Positions 9,414 through 20,391 are shown, counted from the first letter of the stretch. The stretch: DNA of 64,000 nt from Amia ocellicauda (GCF_036373705.1 NW_027102724.1:62001-126000), one strand, 5' to 3'. A program made the numbers and translations. The notes: a model not told the origin generated them from the sequence alone.

Positions 9414-12400
9414 CTGATGAAAGTCTGTCTCTGGTAATGAATGTGGTTCGTAACCCTGAGGGTGGGGCGCTTAGAAGACTGTCGAAATGCTTGAAGAACG
9501 ACATAATTAGGACCAAGCTCAGGCAATTAGTGGTGAGTTCCAGTGGGGACAATAAGCTCTGTTTTGCTTACAGTTTAATAAAACTACTCACCCCCGACAT
9601 GCCTGAACCCCAAGCTCTGCAAGAGGCTTTAATGCTTCATCAGAGGGCCGGCTTAAACTCTCAACAGATGGTTGCCTTTTCAGACATCACCAAGTTTGAG
9701 GAGTTGTTGTCTTTAAAAATTGTTGTGTGGTACCGTTGTGAGGTAAAGGAAAGTATTTGTGAAATTTCAGACACATCCTGAAACCCATACACAGACACTG
9801 TTTCTCTTCCTAAGTGATAGTCATTACTTTGGAATAAAGAGTTTGACGGCTTTTTTGGGTTGTTCGTATGTTTGTCATTGGTGTTATAAGGCCTTCAATG
9901 ATAAGCTTAAGCACCGCTGTGACGGTTACTGTAACGTCTGTTTCAATCCGCAATGTCGTAAGGGTTTGGCCCCTACCATCCGATGTAAAGATTGCTTAAG
10001 GATTTGTCTCTCAGCGTTCTGTTTTTCCGAGCATAAGGTACAGAGGGCCGCTGCTGAGAGGGGTTAAAAAATGGAGTTATTGTGATCAAACTAAATGTTG
10101 CCCGCAGTGTTGCCTCCAGTACCGTTTTCATGAGGTTAAACCACACAAATGTCTGGAGCCGAGATGCAGGATCTGTAATGCTGATTTAACCCCGGGGTCC
10201 GAACACCAGTGCTTTATTCAGCCGGTTAAAAAGGAGCCGCCGCACAACTGGTATGTCTTTTTTGATTTTGAATGCCGGCAAGAAAACGGGGTCCACGTTG
10301 CTAATTATATACACTGTATTGACATGTTGGATCGTGAGTGGTCAGCTAGCGGTGAGAGTTGTGTCAGGGATTTCTTTACGCGGTATCGAGGTCCAAAATA
10401 CCTCAATTACACATTTATTGCCCACAATGCTAAGGGTTATGATTCTTACATTTTGATGAAGTATCTGGTGGAAAATGGGGTGACCCCAAAAATAATAGCT
10501 CAGGGTAGCAAGATCATGTGTTTCACCGACGAAGCTTTCAACTAACGTTACATAGACTTGTTAAATTTCCTCCCCATGAAATTGAGCGCTTTGCCTAAGG
10601 CTCTGGGTTTTGAGGCTCAGAAGAAAGGTTGGTTCTGCCATTTTTTTAATACTAAGGACACTCAAAATTATCAAGGGTCCTACCCGCCCGCCTCTTATTA
10701 TGGGGTTGATACTATGATGTCTCATGAGAGGGAGGAATTCTTTAAATGGTACAATACGGTTAAGGGAGGTGTTTTTGATTTCCGAGAAGAGATGGCCGCT
10801 TATTATAAAAATGATGTGGTGATCCTTAAAGAAGCCTGTGTGCGTTTCTGCGCCGAGGTTATCAACACATCGGGTCTCAACCCTTTGCAAAGTGTGACCA
10901 TAGCGTCTCTCTGCATGAAAATGTATCGGTCCAATTTCTTGCAGAAAAACACTATAGCGGTCACCACTTCTGACAACTATCGTGCTAGACAAAAGAACTT
11001 TTCGACTGTCTTCATACAGTGGGTGGAATACCTGAGTGCCCGGGATAACATCTTCATCAGACATGCCTTAAATCAAGGGGAAGTAAAAATGGGTCCTTAC
11101 TACTTGGACGGTTTTAGCGACGTGTCCGGGCGGCGTACCGCTTATGAGTTTGCCGGTTGTATTTACCATGGCTGTCCTCAGTGCTTCGACCCAAACACCT
11201 TTAACCCCGTAACACTAAAACTCTGCGGTGATATGTACTATGATTTCCAGGAACGAATTGAAACTTTAAAAAACACCTATGGTTTGAACGTGCTGGTGAT
11301 TTGGGAACACGAGTGGACGACCCTGAAGCAACAGGATGCGGGGGTACAACGGTTTATGGAAACCTTGGACTTTCCTGAATGTCTAGAGCCCCGGGATGCG
11401 TTATTTGGGGGTTGTACCAATGCCCTCTGTTTACATTATGAGGTAAAGGAGGGTGAGAGAGTAGATTACTATGATTTCACCAGTCTGTACCCTTATGTTT
11501 ACAAGACCAAAATGTACCCGGTGGGGCGTCCAACCATTGTTTATCGTGACTTTCTCGAAATCGGACATTACTTTAGTTTGATCAAAGTCACCATGTACCC
11601 TCCTCGCGAGCTGTTCTTACCCGTGTTGCCTTACAGGTGTTCGGGAAAATTGATGTTCCCTCTGTGTAGAACGTGTGTGGAAACTGAAAATCAAACTACC
11701 TCTTGTCTGCACAGTGATGAAGAGAGAGCGCTGACGGGTGTCTGGTGTAGCATTGAGCTTGACAAGGCGGTGGAGAAAGGTTACAGAGTCGGTAAGGTGT
11801 ATGAGGTTTGGCATTTTTCTGAAAAAACTGATACTCTTTTTGCTGATTACATTATGACCCATCTGAAAGGGAAACAGGAGGCATCGGGCTATCCCTCATG
11901 GTGTGTTGACTCCGCGGCCAAAGAGCGATACGTTCAGCAATATTTTGAAAAGGAAGGGATCCGTCTAGAGCCGGGGAACATAACTGTAAACCCCGCCAAG
12001 AGACAAATGTCCAAACTGATTTTAAACAGTCTGTGGGGTAAGTTTGGGGAAAGAAATTACCGTCTAAACACAACCTTGATTAAAACCCCTGAACTGTTCA
12101 TAGAATTTATGTTTTCCAAACAACATGCAGTATCACACTTTCAATTCTTAAATGACCACGTGGCACAGGTCCAGTGGAGGGCCCCTAAAGATTTCCCCAC
12201 CAAACAGGGGAACGTTAATGTTTTCATAGCGGTTTTTACCACGGCTTACGCCCGGCTTGAACTGTACAACTTAATGGATCAGTTGCAGGAACGCACGCTC
12301 TATCATGATACTGACTCTGTAATCTTTGTCACCAGGCCAGGGGATTGGGTCCCTCCCCTCGGGGACTACCTTGGGGAGTTAACGAGCGAACTAGATCCTC

Positions 12401-12728
12401 AGGACCACATAGTGGAGTTTGTTTCAGGGGGTCCTAAGACTTACGCATACAGAACGGCTGCGGGTAAGACCTGTATGAAAGTTAAGGGTTTCACTCTGAA
12501 CCATTGTAACAACAAGCTCATTAACATCAAGTCTCTGACGACCCTGGTAGAAAGTTTTGTAACGAGAAAGACGCGCCTCCTCGTGAGATTATTACAGCCG
12601 GAAATCAGATCTATCGCAATAAAAAGGGGTACACGTTGGAAAATAGATCACTAAACAAACGGTTCAGAGTGGTGTACAATAAAAGAGTGTTGAAGACTGA
12701 TTATACCACTCTGCCTTATGGATATTAG
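9389..12728 (+). pseudogene. Family-B DNA polymerase, copy 1 (frameshifted)
   Basis: This copy keeps the Exo I motif as DFEC (Asp codon 10264-10266), where copies 2-4 have Ala. It is broken by a 1-nt insertion near 9750, further small indels near 10060, the shared TAA between the exonuclease and palm parts (10543-10545) and a 1-nt deletion near 12560 that changes the C-terminus. The long frame 10558-12654 holds the nuclease-like HGCPQC...IWEHEW insert and all three palm motifs. Confidence 0.88.
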
Positions 12729-13389
12729 CGGTGGTTTTGATAACAGACTTCAACACCCTTTCTCCTGTATTATAGCCGGTCCCTCCAATTCGGGGAAGAG
12801 CTATCTTATAAAGAACATCATAGAAGATGTGGACGCAACCGTGTCCCAAGCTCTTGACAACATAGTGTGGTGTTACTCTTGCTGGCAACCTCTCTACGAT
12901 GATTTGGCTTCGAAAAAAAATAATCTGAAATTTGTGCAAGGTCTCCCCGCCTCGTTGTGTGGCGATGACTTGTTCCCGCCCGGTCAAACTAACCTAGTGA
13001 TCCTTGATGACCTGATGGAGCAGGCCGGTGACAACAGTGAAGTGGAAAAAGCTTTCACAAAGTACACTCATCATAGGAATTTAAGTATTATTTATTTAGT
13101 TCAAAATCTATTTTTTCAAGGTAAAAAAAGCCGCACTATTAATTTAAATGCCAATTATATAATTCTTTTTAAAAACCCCAGAGATAAACTACAGGTCACC
13201 GTCTTGGCTCGTCAAATGTACCCTAACCAGACCAAGTTCTTTTTGGAGGCATTTGAGGATGCCACCAAAAAACCCTACGGGTACTTGATTGCGGAATTAA
13301 ATGCACAAACCCCAGAAGACTTTCGCCTAAGAACAGGTTTGTGCCCGCACGATTGGCCGGCAGTCTATGTGCTAAAGAAAAGGAAATAA
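12718..13389 (+). CDS. FtsK/HerA (A32-type) packaging ATPase, copy 1
   Basis: This 223-aa P-loop ATPase is expected to pump the viral genome into capsids. Walker A is GPSNSGKS at residues 21-28 and Walker B is NLVILDD at 92-98. A later VQN in the IIYLVQNLF strand resembles a sensor motif. The length fits Maverick packaging ATPases. The start ATG overlaps the polymerase's natural end by 11 nt (ATGGATATTAG), a compact viral arrangement. The frame is intact in this copy and in copy 2. Confidence 0.88.
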   Translation: MDISGGFDNRLQHPFSCIIAGPSNSGKSYLIKNIIEDVDATVSQALDNIVWCYSCWQPLYDDLASKKNNLKFVQGLPASLCGDDLFPPGQTNLVILDDLMEQAGDNSEVEKAFTKYTHHRNLSIIYLVQNLFFQGKKSRTINLNANYIILFKNPRDKLQVTVLARQMYPNQTKFFLEAFEDATKKPYGYLIAELNAQTPEDFRLRTGLCPHDWPAVYVLKKRK

Positions 13390-13395
13390 ATAAGA

Positions 13396-13731
13396 ATGTC
13401 TGTTCGGATTAAAAGAAATCTGCCGCTTTTGCAAATGTTATTTGAGAGGAGCCCGCGCCATAGGAAAGCTGTGCTGGCAGGGGCCCCCTAGGATTTGATC
13501 GAGACCCTGTGTGAAATAGCTTTTAACATCTTACGCGGTAATATACCCCTAACCCCTTCTCAACATTCTAAACTCAAAAAACAAAAAGCGGTTATCAAGA
13601 TCATCGCTAATAAGAAGTATTCTATTAAAAGAAAAAGAAAGAAGATTAATCAAACCGGGGGTTTTATAGGACCGCTGTTGAGCATAGCCGTGCCTTTCCT
13701 AACCAGTCTTCTAGCTTCCAGAGTGGGTTAA
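13396..13731 (+). pseudogene. Basic/hydrophobic 111-aa virion-type protein, copy 1 (stop)
   Basis: TAG at 13489-13491 interrupts the frame after codon 31 and a G to A change near 13450 alters the GSPR motif. Copies 2 and 3 are open; see copy 2. Confidence 0.65.
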
Positions 13732-13733
13732 TA

Positions 13734-14477
13734 ATGGAATATGCTCAGAAAATGTTTTTGATCCCTCAGGAGCAGCTTGAGAAACTGAGAAAAAATGTTG
13801 TCGGGCCAGAGCCCATTAGACAAACGGCCGAAAACAACCTGGACTCTGAAATGAAAGCTATACAGGCCAGGGCCGATTTAAATCAGTATTCCAAAGCCAA
13901 GTTGTATACCAACACGTTACAGCGCTACCTCCGTCTGGTTAGACAGGGTGAAAAAGATCAAAACATTTTAACTTTAACCATGGCCTCTCAAGAAAATGGT
14001 TCTGGGGCTGATGCGGGGGGTACGGTTGATAAAGATGTTGCGGTGACCGAACCTGTTGAGAGTTCAGAGGGAGATGTTGTAACGGATGTTTTGAGAAACA
14101 TGCCGGCCAGAAGCAAAAGACATGCAGAATATATCCTGCACAAAATGGTTCAGAAACCGCGGGTAACGGCTTGGAATGAACTGGGTGAATTTGTTTTTAA
14201 AGGACAACTGATCAAAGGTTCACACATGTTTGATTTGTTGAAGAGTGTCACTAGCACTAATAAGGTACCCGATAGTCGCCGACCTGTAGGCTGGAATGCT
14301 TTCCTACAGGCGATGGCCTGTCTGAACATGCCCCAATCAACAGTTCCTAACCAGGAAACGCGACAAAAAATCCGTCTGTGTAAAGAGGTGGAGCCTGATC
14401 TGACTCCGATATCTCATTACTCTGACCGTGCTGAGCTTCCATCCTCAGGATCTATCCATCGTTGGGAAGCTTATTAA
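13734..14477 (+). CDS. 247-aa protein, probable structural component, copy 1
   Basis: This open frame begins 2 nt after the preceding stop (TAATAATGG). It has a helical, charged N-terminus, a Ser/Gly/acidic linker around residues 80-120, and a basic C-terminal part with RSKRHAEYIL and GWNAF motifs. Genes in this position are regular in Mavericks, but I cannot name a function. It is the last + gene before the convergent poly(A) region and is intact in all three copies seen. Confidence 0.7.
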   Translation: MEYAQKMFLIPQEQLEKLRKNVVGPEPIRQTAENNLDSEMKAIQARADLNQYSKAKLYTNTLQRYLRLVRQGEKDQNILTLTMASQENGSGADAGGTVDKDVAVTEPVESSEGDVVTDVLRNMPARSKRHAEYILHKMVQKPRVTAWNELGEFVFKGQLIKGSHMFDLLKSVTSTNKVPDSRRPVGWNAFLQAMACLNMPQSTVPNQETRQKIRLCKEVEPDLTPISHYSDRAELPSSGSIHRWEAY

Positions 14478-14656
14478 TCACATGTTTTTATTTGTCTCCC
14501 CTGTAAATAATGACCCGACAAACAATTTTTTATTTTTATTTTTTATTTTTCAAATGTTGTACATTTATTTATACCATAACCCCTGCTTTGTATAATAATT
14601 GTGTTGAATAAAAACAAAACTAATGATTCAAAGGCTGTTTTCATTATTTTTTCACC
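14478..14656. terminator. Convergent 3' region with poly(A) signals on both strands, copy 1
   Basis: AATAAA at 14607-14612 serves + transcripts. Several TTTATT copies at 14525-14570 give AATAAA on the minus strand after the protease gene. This is the boundary of the two transcription blocks. Confidence 0.6.
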
Positions 14657-15229
14657 TTAACACGCATGACATCTTTTAAAATCCTCACAAGAACATCCCA
14701 TCTGTATACACGGCTGGCTAGGGTCGTAAGTCATTGTGTTATAAGGGGGGGTCCACAGTGTCCTGACAAACTCTGCCACTTTTTTATCATTTTGGCCTAA
14801 ATCCTCACTGTACAAGGCCATAATATCGGGGTATGACCTTCCTTTAGATCTATGATATAAGAAAAACACACAGTGTTGACCACAAGTGAAGGTCTGAAGA
14901 CTTTGTACTTGACGACCGCTGTAAATGGTTTCTTGACAGTTGTTGAGCAGAAAGTTATTGATCTTCCGAGGGAAAGGTCTGAAATCCGGGGGGTTTGCAT
15001 AGGAATCAAAAAATTCACCACGGTGGTCCTCCCTTAGATAAATAGCCAGCCAATGTTCTCCGGGCATATTTTTAGGGTGTGTGTTGATTATGTACATTGC
15101 AGGTAAATTCTTGATCTTAAATTTAGGCAGCTGATCGCAGGTGTAGACTCCTTGAAACAGTTTCCGTGAGCTGGCCAGGGCATTCATGATGTGGTTGAGC
15201 TCTCTGGTGTTCATTTTAATAATAATCAT
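14657..15229 (-). CDS. Adenain-type cysteine protease, copy 1
   Basis: This 190-aa virion maturation protease belongs to the adenovirus/Maverick family. The catalytic set is visible: His59 in GEHW, Asp75 in EFFDSY, Gln109 in VQS and Cys116 in TCGQHC, spaced as in adenain. The start at 15229 overlaps the end of the major capsid gene by 14 nt; a second ATG five codons in (before NTREL) is an alternative start. The Asn of FFDSYAN differs from Gly in other copies but is not catalytic. Confidence 0.88.
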   Translation of the reverse strand: MIIIKMNTRELNHIMNALASSRKLFQGVYTCDQLPKFKIKNLPAMYIINTHPKNMPGEHWLAIYLREDHRGEFFDSYANPPDFRPFPRKINNFLLNNCQETIYSGRQVQSLQTFTCGQHCVFFLYHRSKGRSYPDIMALYSEDLGQNDKKVAEFVRTLWTPPYNTMTYDPSQPCIQMGCSCEDFKRCHAC

Positions 15230-16523
15230 ACATAACGTTTCTCCTCTGATTCACCTCAATAATGTTGTCAAACACTGCATACACGACCATATTTACAGTG
15301 CGTGGTAGAGGCTGCTTGAAACGCATCTCCAAACGCATATTGCCCGTCTTCATCAGTGAAAAATGTTGTCCACACTCTTCGTCAGGGGTCAGGTTGAAAC
15401 CGTACAGGGTGTAACCGCTGCAGTATTCCCGGCGATCGATCAGCAGAGTTTGATCCTTGAGATGGCGACCCGTAGCCAGTACTAGACTGTCATATTCACG
15501 AACCGCATTGCCGTTTTCAAAGTCAGGTTGAAAAGGTCTGGATGGAACCTGCACACCATCGACGTACAACGCTATAAATTCCGCGTTATAATGTTTAAAG
15601 TTAAAGGGGTTCTTGTTGTAAACCCCGGTAAATGCATCATTATCTTCGAGACCTATAATAACCTGTTTTGGGAGCTGTCCTAGAAACAGATTTTCCTGGT
15701 TCATCACCCGTGTCCCTGCGGGGATACTGTGGACTTTCATATAGACTCTTTCGATCGGGTACTTGGCGTTTGCCGTCATTAACGCCTGCGCGTGTCCTAG
15801 TTTAACCGCCGGGGAGACGGACACTTTTTTCACAAACAGCGAGGCCGATAATATGGTCAGTTTATATTTTTCAGTATCAGGGGTCATCAGACAAAAAGCA
15901 CTTTTACTACGGATCATTTTAATTTTAATGTCTACCCCGTTGAGCATGAGTTTTTCTTGGAAAAATATGTCTGCATGGATATGCCCCATTAGCTCAAAGG
16001 TCCTCCCTTCTGTTGAAAAGGCCGTTCTTTTTTGCAAACCCTTATTGAGTCCCTCTGGATCCTTGTCGTCCATAGCTTCCGGGATGTCTTTGAAGAAAAG
16101 GCCGGGGCTGAACTGTTTGCTTAGGGTCTCCTCACTATAATTAAGTATACACTCCATCATGGCTCTATAGGGGTAAGTATTGCTGCTTTGACTAATGAGC
16201 CGATCTCCCAGGGTCACATCCACCTGTGAAAACATGGTGGCCACCGGGTAATTGATGACCCCAGCGTTGGTCGTCTTCTCGATTGCATCGCCATCCTCAT
16301 CAGTCACTTTACAGTTCATTAAAATAAATGTGTTATTCAAATCAATATAATCCTCGCAATTGCCAGCTATAAAAAACTACAGAGGGGCCGTGTCTGAAAT
16401 TGCAGAAAGAGGGGGAATCTCTACATATATGCTCTTATCTATACTCGTTTGAGTGTGTGGAACTGTAAACAGATCCAGTTCTGATTTGACGCATTCTTCC
16501 GATAGACTGTGGACAAAAGACAT
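15216..16523 (-). pseudogene. Major capsid protein (hexon-like), copy 1 (nonsense)
   Basis: The full gene spans 435 codons. The start at 16523 is chosen because it lies just after the pVI-like gene and matches copy 2. A GAG to TAG change at 16379-16377 truncates the protein after 48 codons; the remaining 374-aa frame is open. The family is recognised by the YIDLNNTFI...CKVTDEDG segment and overall length, typical of the double jelly-roll capsid proteins of Mavericks and adintoviruses. Confidence 0.85.
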
Positions 16524-16525
16524 GT

Positions 16526-17015
16526 TTAAAAGATGTATCCTGAGGCTCTATTTTTCTTTCTTTGAGACTTTCTTTTTGCAGGTTTTTTCTTGTGCTGCTT
16601 CCTTTTCCGAGTGTTTCCACGATATGTTGGAGAATGAGAGATTCTTCGTTTTTTGTTAGCCACGGATATTTGTCGCCCCCTGGTGGACACATGCTGTTTC
16701 TTCTTTTACCCCCCCTCCTCGCCATTACCATGAGACCCGAACCCTCCTGATGCTCATGGCTAGCTGCCCGGTTCATAACATTGGTGAACACGTCACTAAC
16801 AATATTTTTAGCCGCTGATTTCAAGTGGGGTCTGGCTATAGCAAAGCCTCTCTTAAGCAGGGGTATGGCCATTCTAAAGAGACCACGAAAGAGTCCTCCT
16901 AGACCGGCGCCATACATTGTGGGGGCTCCTACAATACCGGGCAAGCCGTTCCATCTTGCATCTTGTAATAATCCACATAGGCGCTAGGATCTACATAACC
17001 CCTCGAGGTAGCCAT
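16526..17015 (-). pseudogene. pVI-like minor virion protein, copy 1 (frameshifts)
   Basis: The gene starts at 17015 (MATSRGYVDPSAYVDYY). A 1-nt loss near 16950, shared with copy 2, shifts the frame early. A second private indel near 16675 removes the basic tail. See copy 3 for the intact N-terminus and copy 2 for the basic C-terminus. Confidence 0.65.
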
Positions 17016-17016
17016 T

Positions 17017-17749
17017 TTAATAATGTACAAACTGTTTCAGGGGTCGAAAATGTAGTTTGACATTAACTTTACCGAAGCGGAAGGGTACGTTGATATTCTG
17101 ATCCGATTCTACTTCGATCGTGATGTTGTCAAAGTGGGTCTTTGAGACTGGTACGTAGTGTGGTTTGTCATAAGTAATTGTGACCATGTCATTGCTTTTA
17201 CCTTTAATAAGTACATTTCTCAAAAGGGGGACATAACTATCCCAGACCCTCTGGTGGGTTATGATATCCGTATACACATAAAGAGTGTAAAAGCCGCCCC
17301 ACCACTTCTGAGAACCTGCTCTCTGTGTTAGAATAGAACCCAAATATACGCCCCAGTTGGCCGCTGGTTTGAATGCTAATACCTGGTTTTGACACCTTGT
17401 ACACTCTGTTTTTAATAGGGTTGTAATATAGCTTGATGTTGGGGGTGCCTTCTGAGAACTGTTTATGCATCTCATCTAATATTTTATCCACATTGTCATA
17501 ATAACCTCCTTGTATAGTGAATGTCCATTGACTCTTTTTAACATCATCAAAAATGGCGAAGGTGGCATCCTTATCTTGTAAAACAGCCCAAGTGTAAGGA
17601 TACTGTATTTCCGCCAACCCCACTTCCCACGACCCCCTTAGATCTATAGATTTTCCAAATTGTACCGTGTAACTGGGTATTTCATTTTTAGGATATATAT
17701 CGAGAGAGGCATTACTGGGTAGAGTCACGTAGAAGCCTCCTGATTCCAT
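17017..17749 (-). pseudogene. Penton-like minor capsid protein, copy 1 (frameshift)
   Basis: This is a single jelly-roll vertex-type protein with the N-terminal signature SGGFYVTLPSN and WEVGLAEIQYPYTW. The first frame runs from 17749 to 17237. The conserved C-terminal part (YTLYVYTDIITHQ to the end at 17017) is in another frame. The switch lies near 17310, and the same base count occurs in copies 2 and 3, so the frameshift predates the array. It is followed 2 nt later by the pVI-like gene. Confidence 0.78.
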
Positions 17750-17795
17750 CTTGAGAATCGAAAGTAATGCCCCCAACACACCCGCGGGCATGTTG

Positions 17796-18887
17796 TTATA
17801 AGGATTGAATATCGCAAACCTGTTGTTCCGGGACCCAACTATTGAACTTTTCAGGCCATCCAAGCCATTTCATCAACACATATTTTTTCCGGTTCTGGGT
17901 TTTTTCAGCTAATATCTTTTCAACTCTGTATACACTGTCTTTACCCACAATAATATTTTGTAACTCGGCTTCGTAAAACGTTCCTTCTATATCCTCCCTG
18001 TCATAGTCTTTTAACCGGTACACGGGGGGGTCTCTAGCCAACTGTTCGGTAACTGTAAAATATTCGTCAGAAAATGTTTGTTCATAACCTTTGGCAAAAG
18101 TACTCCTTAGCTTTGAAACGCGAACCACATCACCGATGTTGAACTTATAAGTAGTTTTTCCCTTCTTAATAAATGGTCCGTATAATTTTGTATAGACCTG
18201 AAAAGAATTACTTTGATCAACATCTATAGACTTCATTTTAATACTGGTGTGATACCCTTGGTTGTAAGCATCAATAAAATCCTGAACTTTATCAAAATAC
18301 TTGAACGTGTTGACCGCTGTAAAATATCTCCACATTTTGGTCTTTATGGTGCGGTTAAACCTCTCCACTACCGATGCTTTAAGCTCATTTCCGGTGGTGA
18401 AATGATGTATTTTGTGTCTCTTCAGTAGATTCTGAAATTCTCTGTTGAGAAACTCTTTTCCTTAATCAGTCTGCAGTTTTTTAGGACATCGACCCTGGGA
18501 CAATATATCCTCAAAGACCCTCGTCACCGCTCAACCTGTTTTATTATGTAGAATTCGAGCCCAGGCATATTTTGATTAAACATCGATACACATCAACATC
18601 AATTTGTGACCATTGTTATGTTTTGATAAATTTGACATATCGACTAGATCCATTTGCCATTGTGAGTCTATGTCAGTTGCATATACGCGGTTTCTTTTAA
18701 AGTTAATCCTGAGAGGTTTATGTAAGGTATAGGCGTCTTGTTCCCGTAACCATTCTGAAACAACCACATCATTAACCTTCACTCCGGCCTCAGCGAGTCC
18801 TCTTTGAAAACCCTTCTTACCCGCCAAACCCCCAATCTTGGCTGGGTTGTAGTATAGTTCCTGCATTTGGGGAGCTTGCCGAGTCAT
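17796..18887 (-). pseudogene. Integrase with chromodomain, copy 1 (three stops)
   Basis: This copy has the same three core-domain stops as copy 0 (including the TAA directly after the second catalytic Asp), so it is inactive. The chromodomain end (YRVEKILAEK...KWLGW) is readable. Confidence 0.88.
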
Positions 18888-18926
18888 TCTGTCAAATAAC
18901 CACACAGACCCACACTATGCGCAAAG

Positions 18927-18948
18927 TTTTTATACAAGGTTTTTTATT
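18927..18948 (-). promoter_or_regulatory. Integrase TATA box and upstream gene's poly(A) signal, copy 1
   Basis: TATAAAAA (18934-18927) and AATAAA (18948-18943), arranged as in copy 0. Confidence 0.5.
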
Positions 18949-19059
18949 CAACTTCAGGAGAGCAGATACCCCTTTTTAGACATTTGAGAAAAGTATAACA
19001 TACACAACAATTTTTTCTACGGTCCAGACAAAAAGAAATCAGATGATTGGTTACTTGAT

Positions 19060-19452
19060 CTATATCAACAAATATACCTGTTTCTTTATCTTGTAGGCAC
19101 ACACCTCAGTTACATATGTAAATAAAACAACAATATGACCTATTTTAAAATTAAACAGAGGTGTATTAAACATGCTCAGTAAAAGGTCATACAGATGTTG
19201 ATGAAATGGCCTAATATCATTCTTGGCCCCCTTGAGCGCTTCATCCCAGTGTTCGTACCCCCCGATCTTTGTTACAGCAGCCATTAACTTTTCCAGGTTT
19301 GAAAGTTGATCCTCATCGATGGTTAAATCTGTAGAGAAAAGGCTCGCGTTGGCTACTTTTCTGTCAAGCACATGGTGTAATAGCGCTCTCAGGTTAGCTG
19401 CAGAGTGTTGATGACAGAACCAGTTGCAGAAGCAGTCCAGAACATTCCCCAT
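19060..19452 (-). CDS. Bcl-2-like protein (tentative), copy 1
   Basis: This is the longest uninterrupted version, about 130 codons from the ATG at 19452. A helical N-terminal half with LRALLHHVL is followed by a BH1-like segment FKIGHIVVLFTYV, which resembles the Bcl-2 family's NWGRIVALF core. If the fold is right, it would restrain host apoptosis at mitochondria. The frame ends soon after this segment. A second frame downstream (to about 18950) continues with plausible helical sequence in all copies, so the gene is probably shifted or, less likely, spliced (a CAG|GTATAT donor-like site lies there). The assignment rests on motif resemblance alone. Confidence 0.45.
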   Translation of the reverse strand: MGNVLDCFCNWFCHQHSAANLRALLHHVLDRKVANASLFSTDLTIDEDQLSNLEKLMAAVTKIGGYEHWDEALKGAKNDIRPFHQHLYDLLLSMFNTPLFNFKIGHIVVLFTYVTEVCAYKIKKQVYLLI

Positions 19453-19464
19453 GTTCAAAGTCCC

Positions 19465-20313
19465 TTAGTTCAGGTCAGAGTCTGAATCAGTGGCGTAGAT
19501 GTCGAATTCTTCGTCGCTGTCCCCAGCTTTAACTTCTTTACGGAAGAAATAAGCTTTTAGCTTGCCAGCGGTTTTTCTACTCGGCTCATCCAGGTCATTG
19601 AGCAGCTGCCCAAGTTTCTCTATTATAAACGGCTCCTTTTTCAGCTCCAGCAAAATCTCATCTATGATTTTCTGGACTTGTCCCGCAGTGACATGTATGT
19701 GGGAGTAAGACAGCGCCTTGATTAGTGCCGGTTTCAGCCACGGTTTGTTCAGTCTTCTGTAAAACACGTTGAAATAGAACAGGAAATAGTAACGGTCTGG
19801 TTCAAACAAACAACTGTGTCTCAACTGACTGGGGTGATTCACTTCACACCCCCGACAGACTTCTTTCAGAGCTCGGTCGATGAGAGCACTCAGAATATAC
19901 ACCAGGGTGCTTTTAACCACTCTGCTTACTTGGTCACATACCCCGGGCATAAATCCTTCATCTTCATCACGCCCCCGGGACTGTCCGATGCTCATTGGTT
20001 CGCCTGGTGGTTTGTGGGGTGTTTCTACATCCATTGGACTGACCCCCTCCTGAGACGCACAGACGGTAGACAGTTCGGCAAAATCGAGGCCCTCCATGAG
20101 CTCCAGAGGCTGGGGATCCCCGAGACTCATTTGGACATCCATCGCACCGCATGTTGTTTCGTCCTGAGGGACCGGGGTCTGAGGTCTTGGAGAGTAACCG
20201 CAGTCAAAGGGTTCCAGAGTGTATACAAAATCTGGGGAATAGAACAAGGGGTGATCCCGGGTTTGAAGAGGCCTGTAGAGCCTGTCGACGTCCGCAGCTT
20301 TCGGGTAAGACAT
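19465..20313 (-). CDS. 282-aa protein with CxxC/HPSQ/HxC motif, copy 1
   Basis: This open frame is equivalent to copies 0 and 3, with only scattered substitutions (for example Asp for Gly in the acidic tail). The stop lies 12 nt before the Bcl-2-like ATG, suggesting both come from one transcript. Confidence 0.7.
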   Translation of the reverse strand: MSYPKAADVDRLYRPLQTRDHPLFYSPDFVYTLEPFDCGYSPRPQTPVPQDETTCGAMDVQMSLGDPQPLELMEGLDFAELSTVCASQEGVSPMDVETPHKPPGEPMSIGQSRGRDEDEGFMPGVCDQVSRVVKSTLVYILSALIDRALKEVCRGCEVNHPSQLRHSCLFEPDRYYFLFYFNVFYRRLNKPWLKPALIKALSYSHIHVTAGQVQKIIDEILLELKKEPFIIEKLGQLLNDLDEPSRKTAGKLKAYFFRKEVKAGDSDEEFDIYATDSDSDLN

Positions 20314-20348
20314 TCTCTTTAATTTTAAACCATGAATGAATTGTTGCG

Positions 20349-20376
20349 CCTTTTATCCTATCTCTTCACTACGTCA
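20349..20376 (-). promoter_or_regulatory. TATA-like and CRE-like sites upstream of the 282-aa gene, copy 1
   Basis: ATAAAAGG (20356-20349) and TGACGTA (20376-20370) keep the copy-0 spacing. Confidence 0.42.
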
Positions 20377-20391
20377 TGACACACCGCCCTC

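Noticed and set aside
10561-11064. 167-codon frame antisense to the polymerase, repeated in all copies
   Set aside because: It overlaps a well-supported coding region on the other strand and shows no motif.
17237-17863. Penton start at 17863 with a 38-codon extension
   Set aside because: The extension lies over the integrase C-terminus and has no conserved features. The ATG at 17749 opens the family signature.
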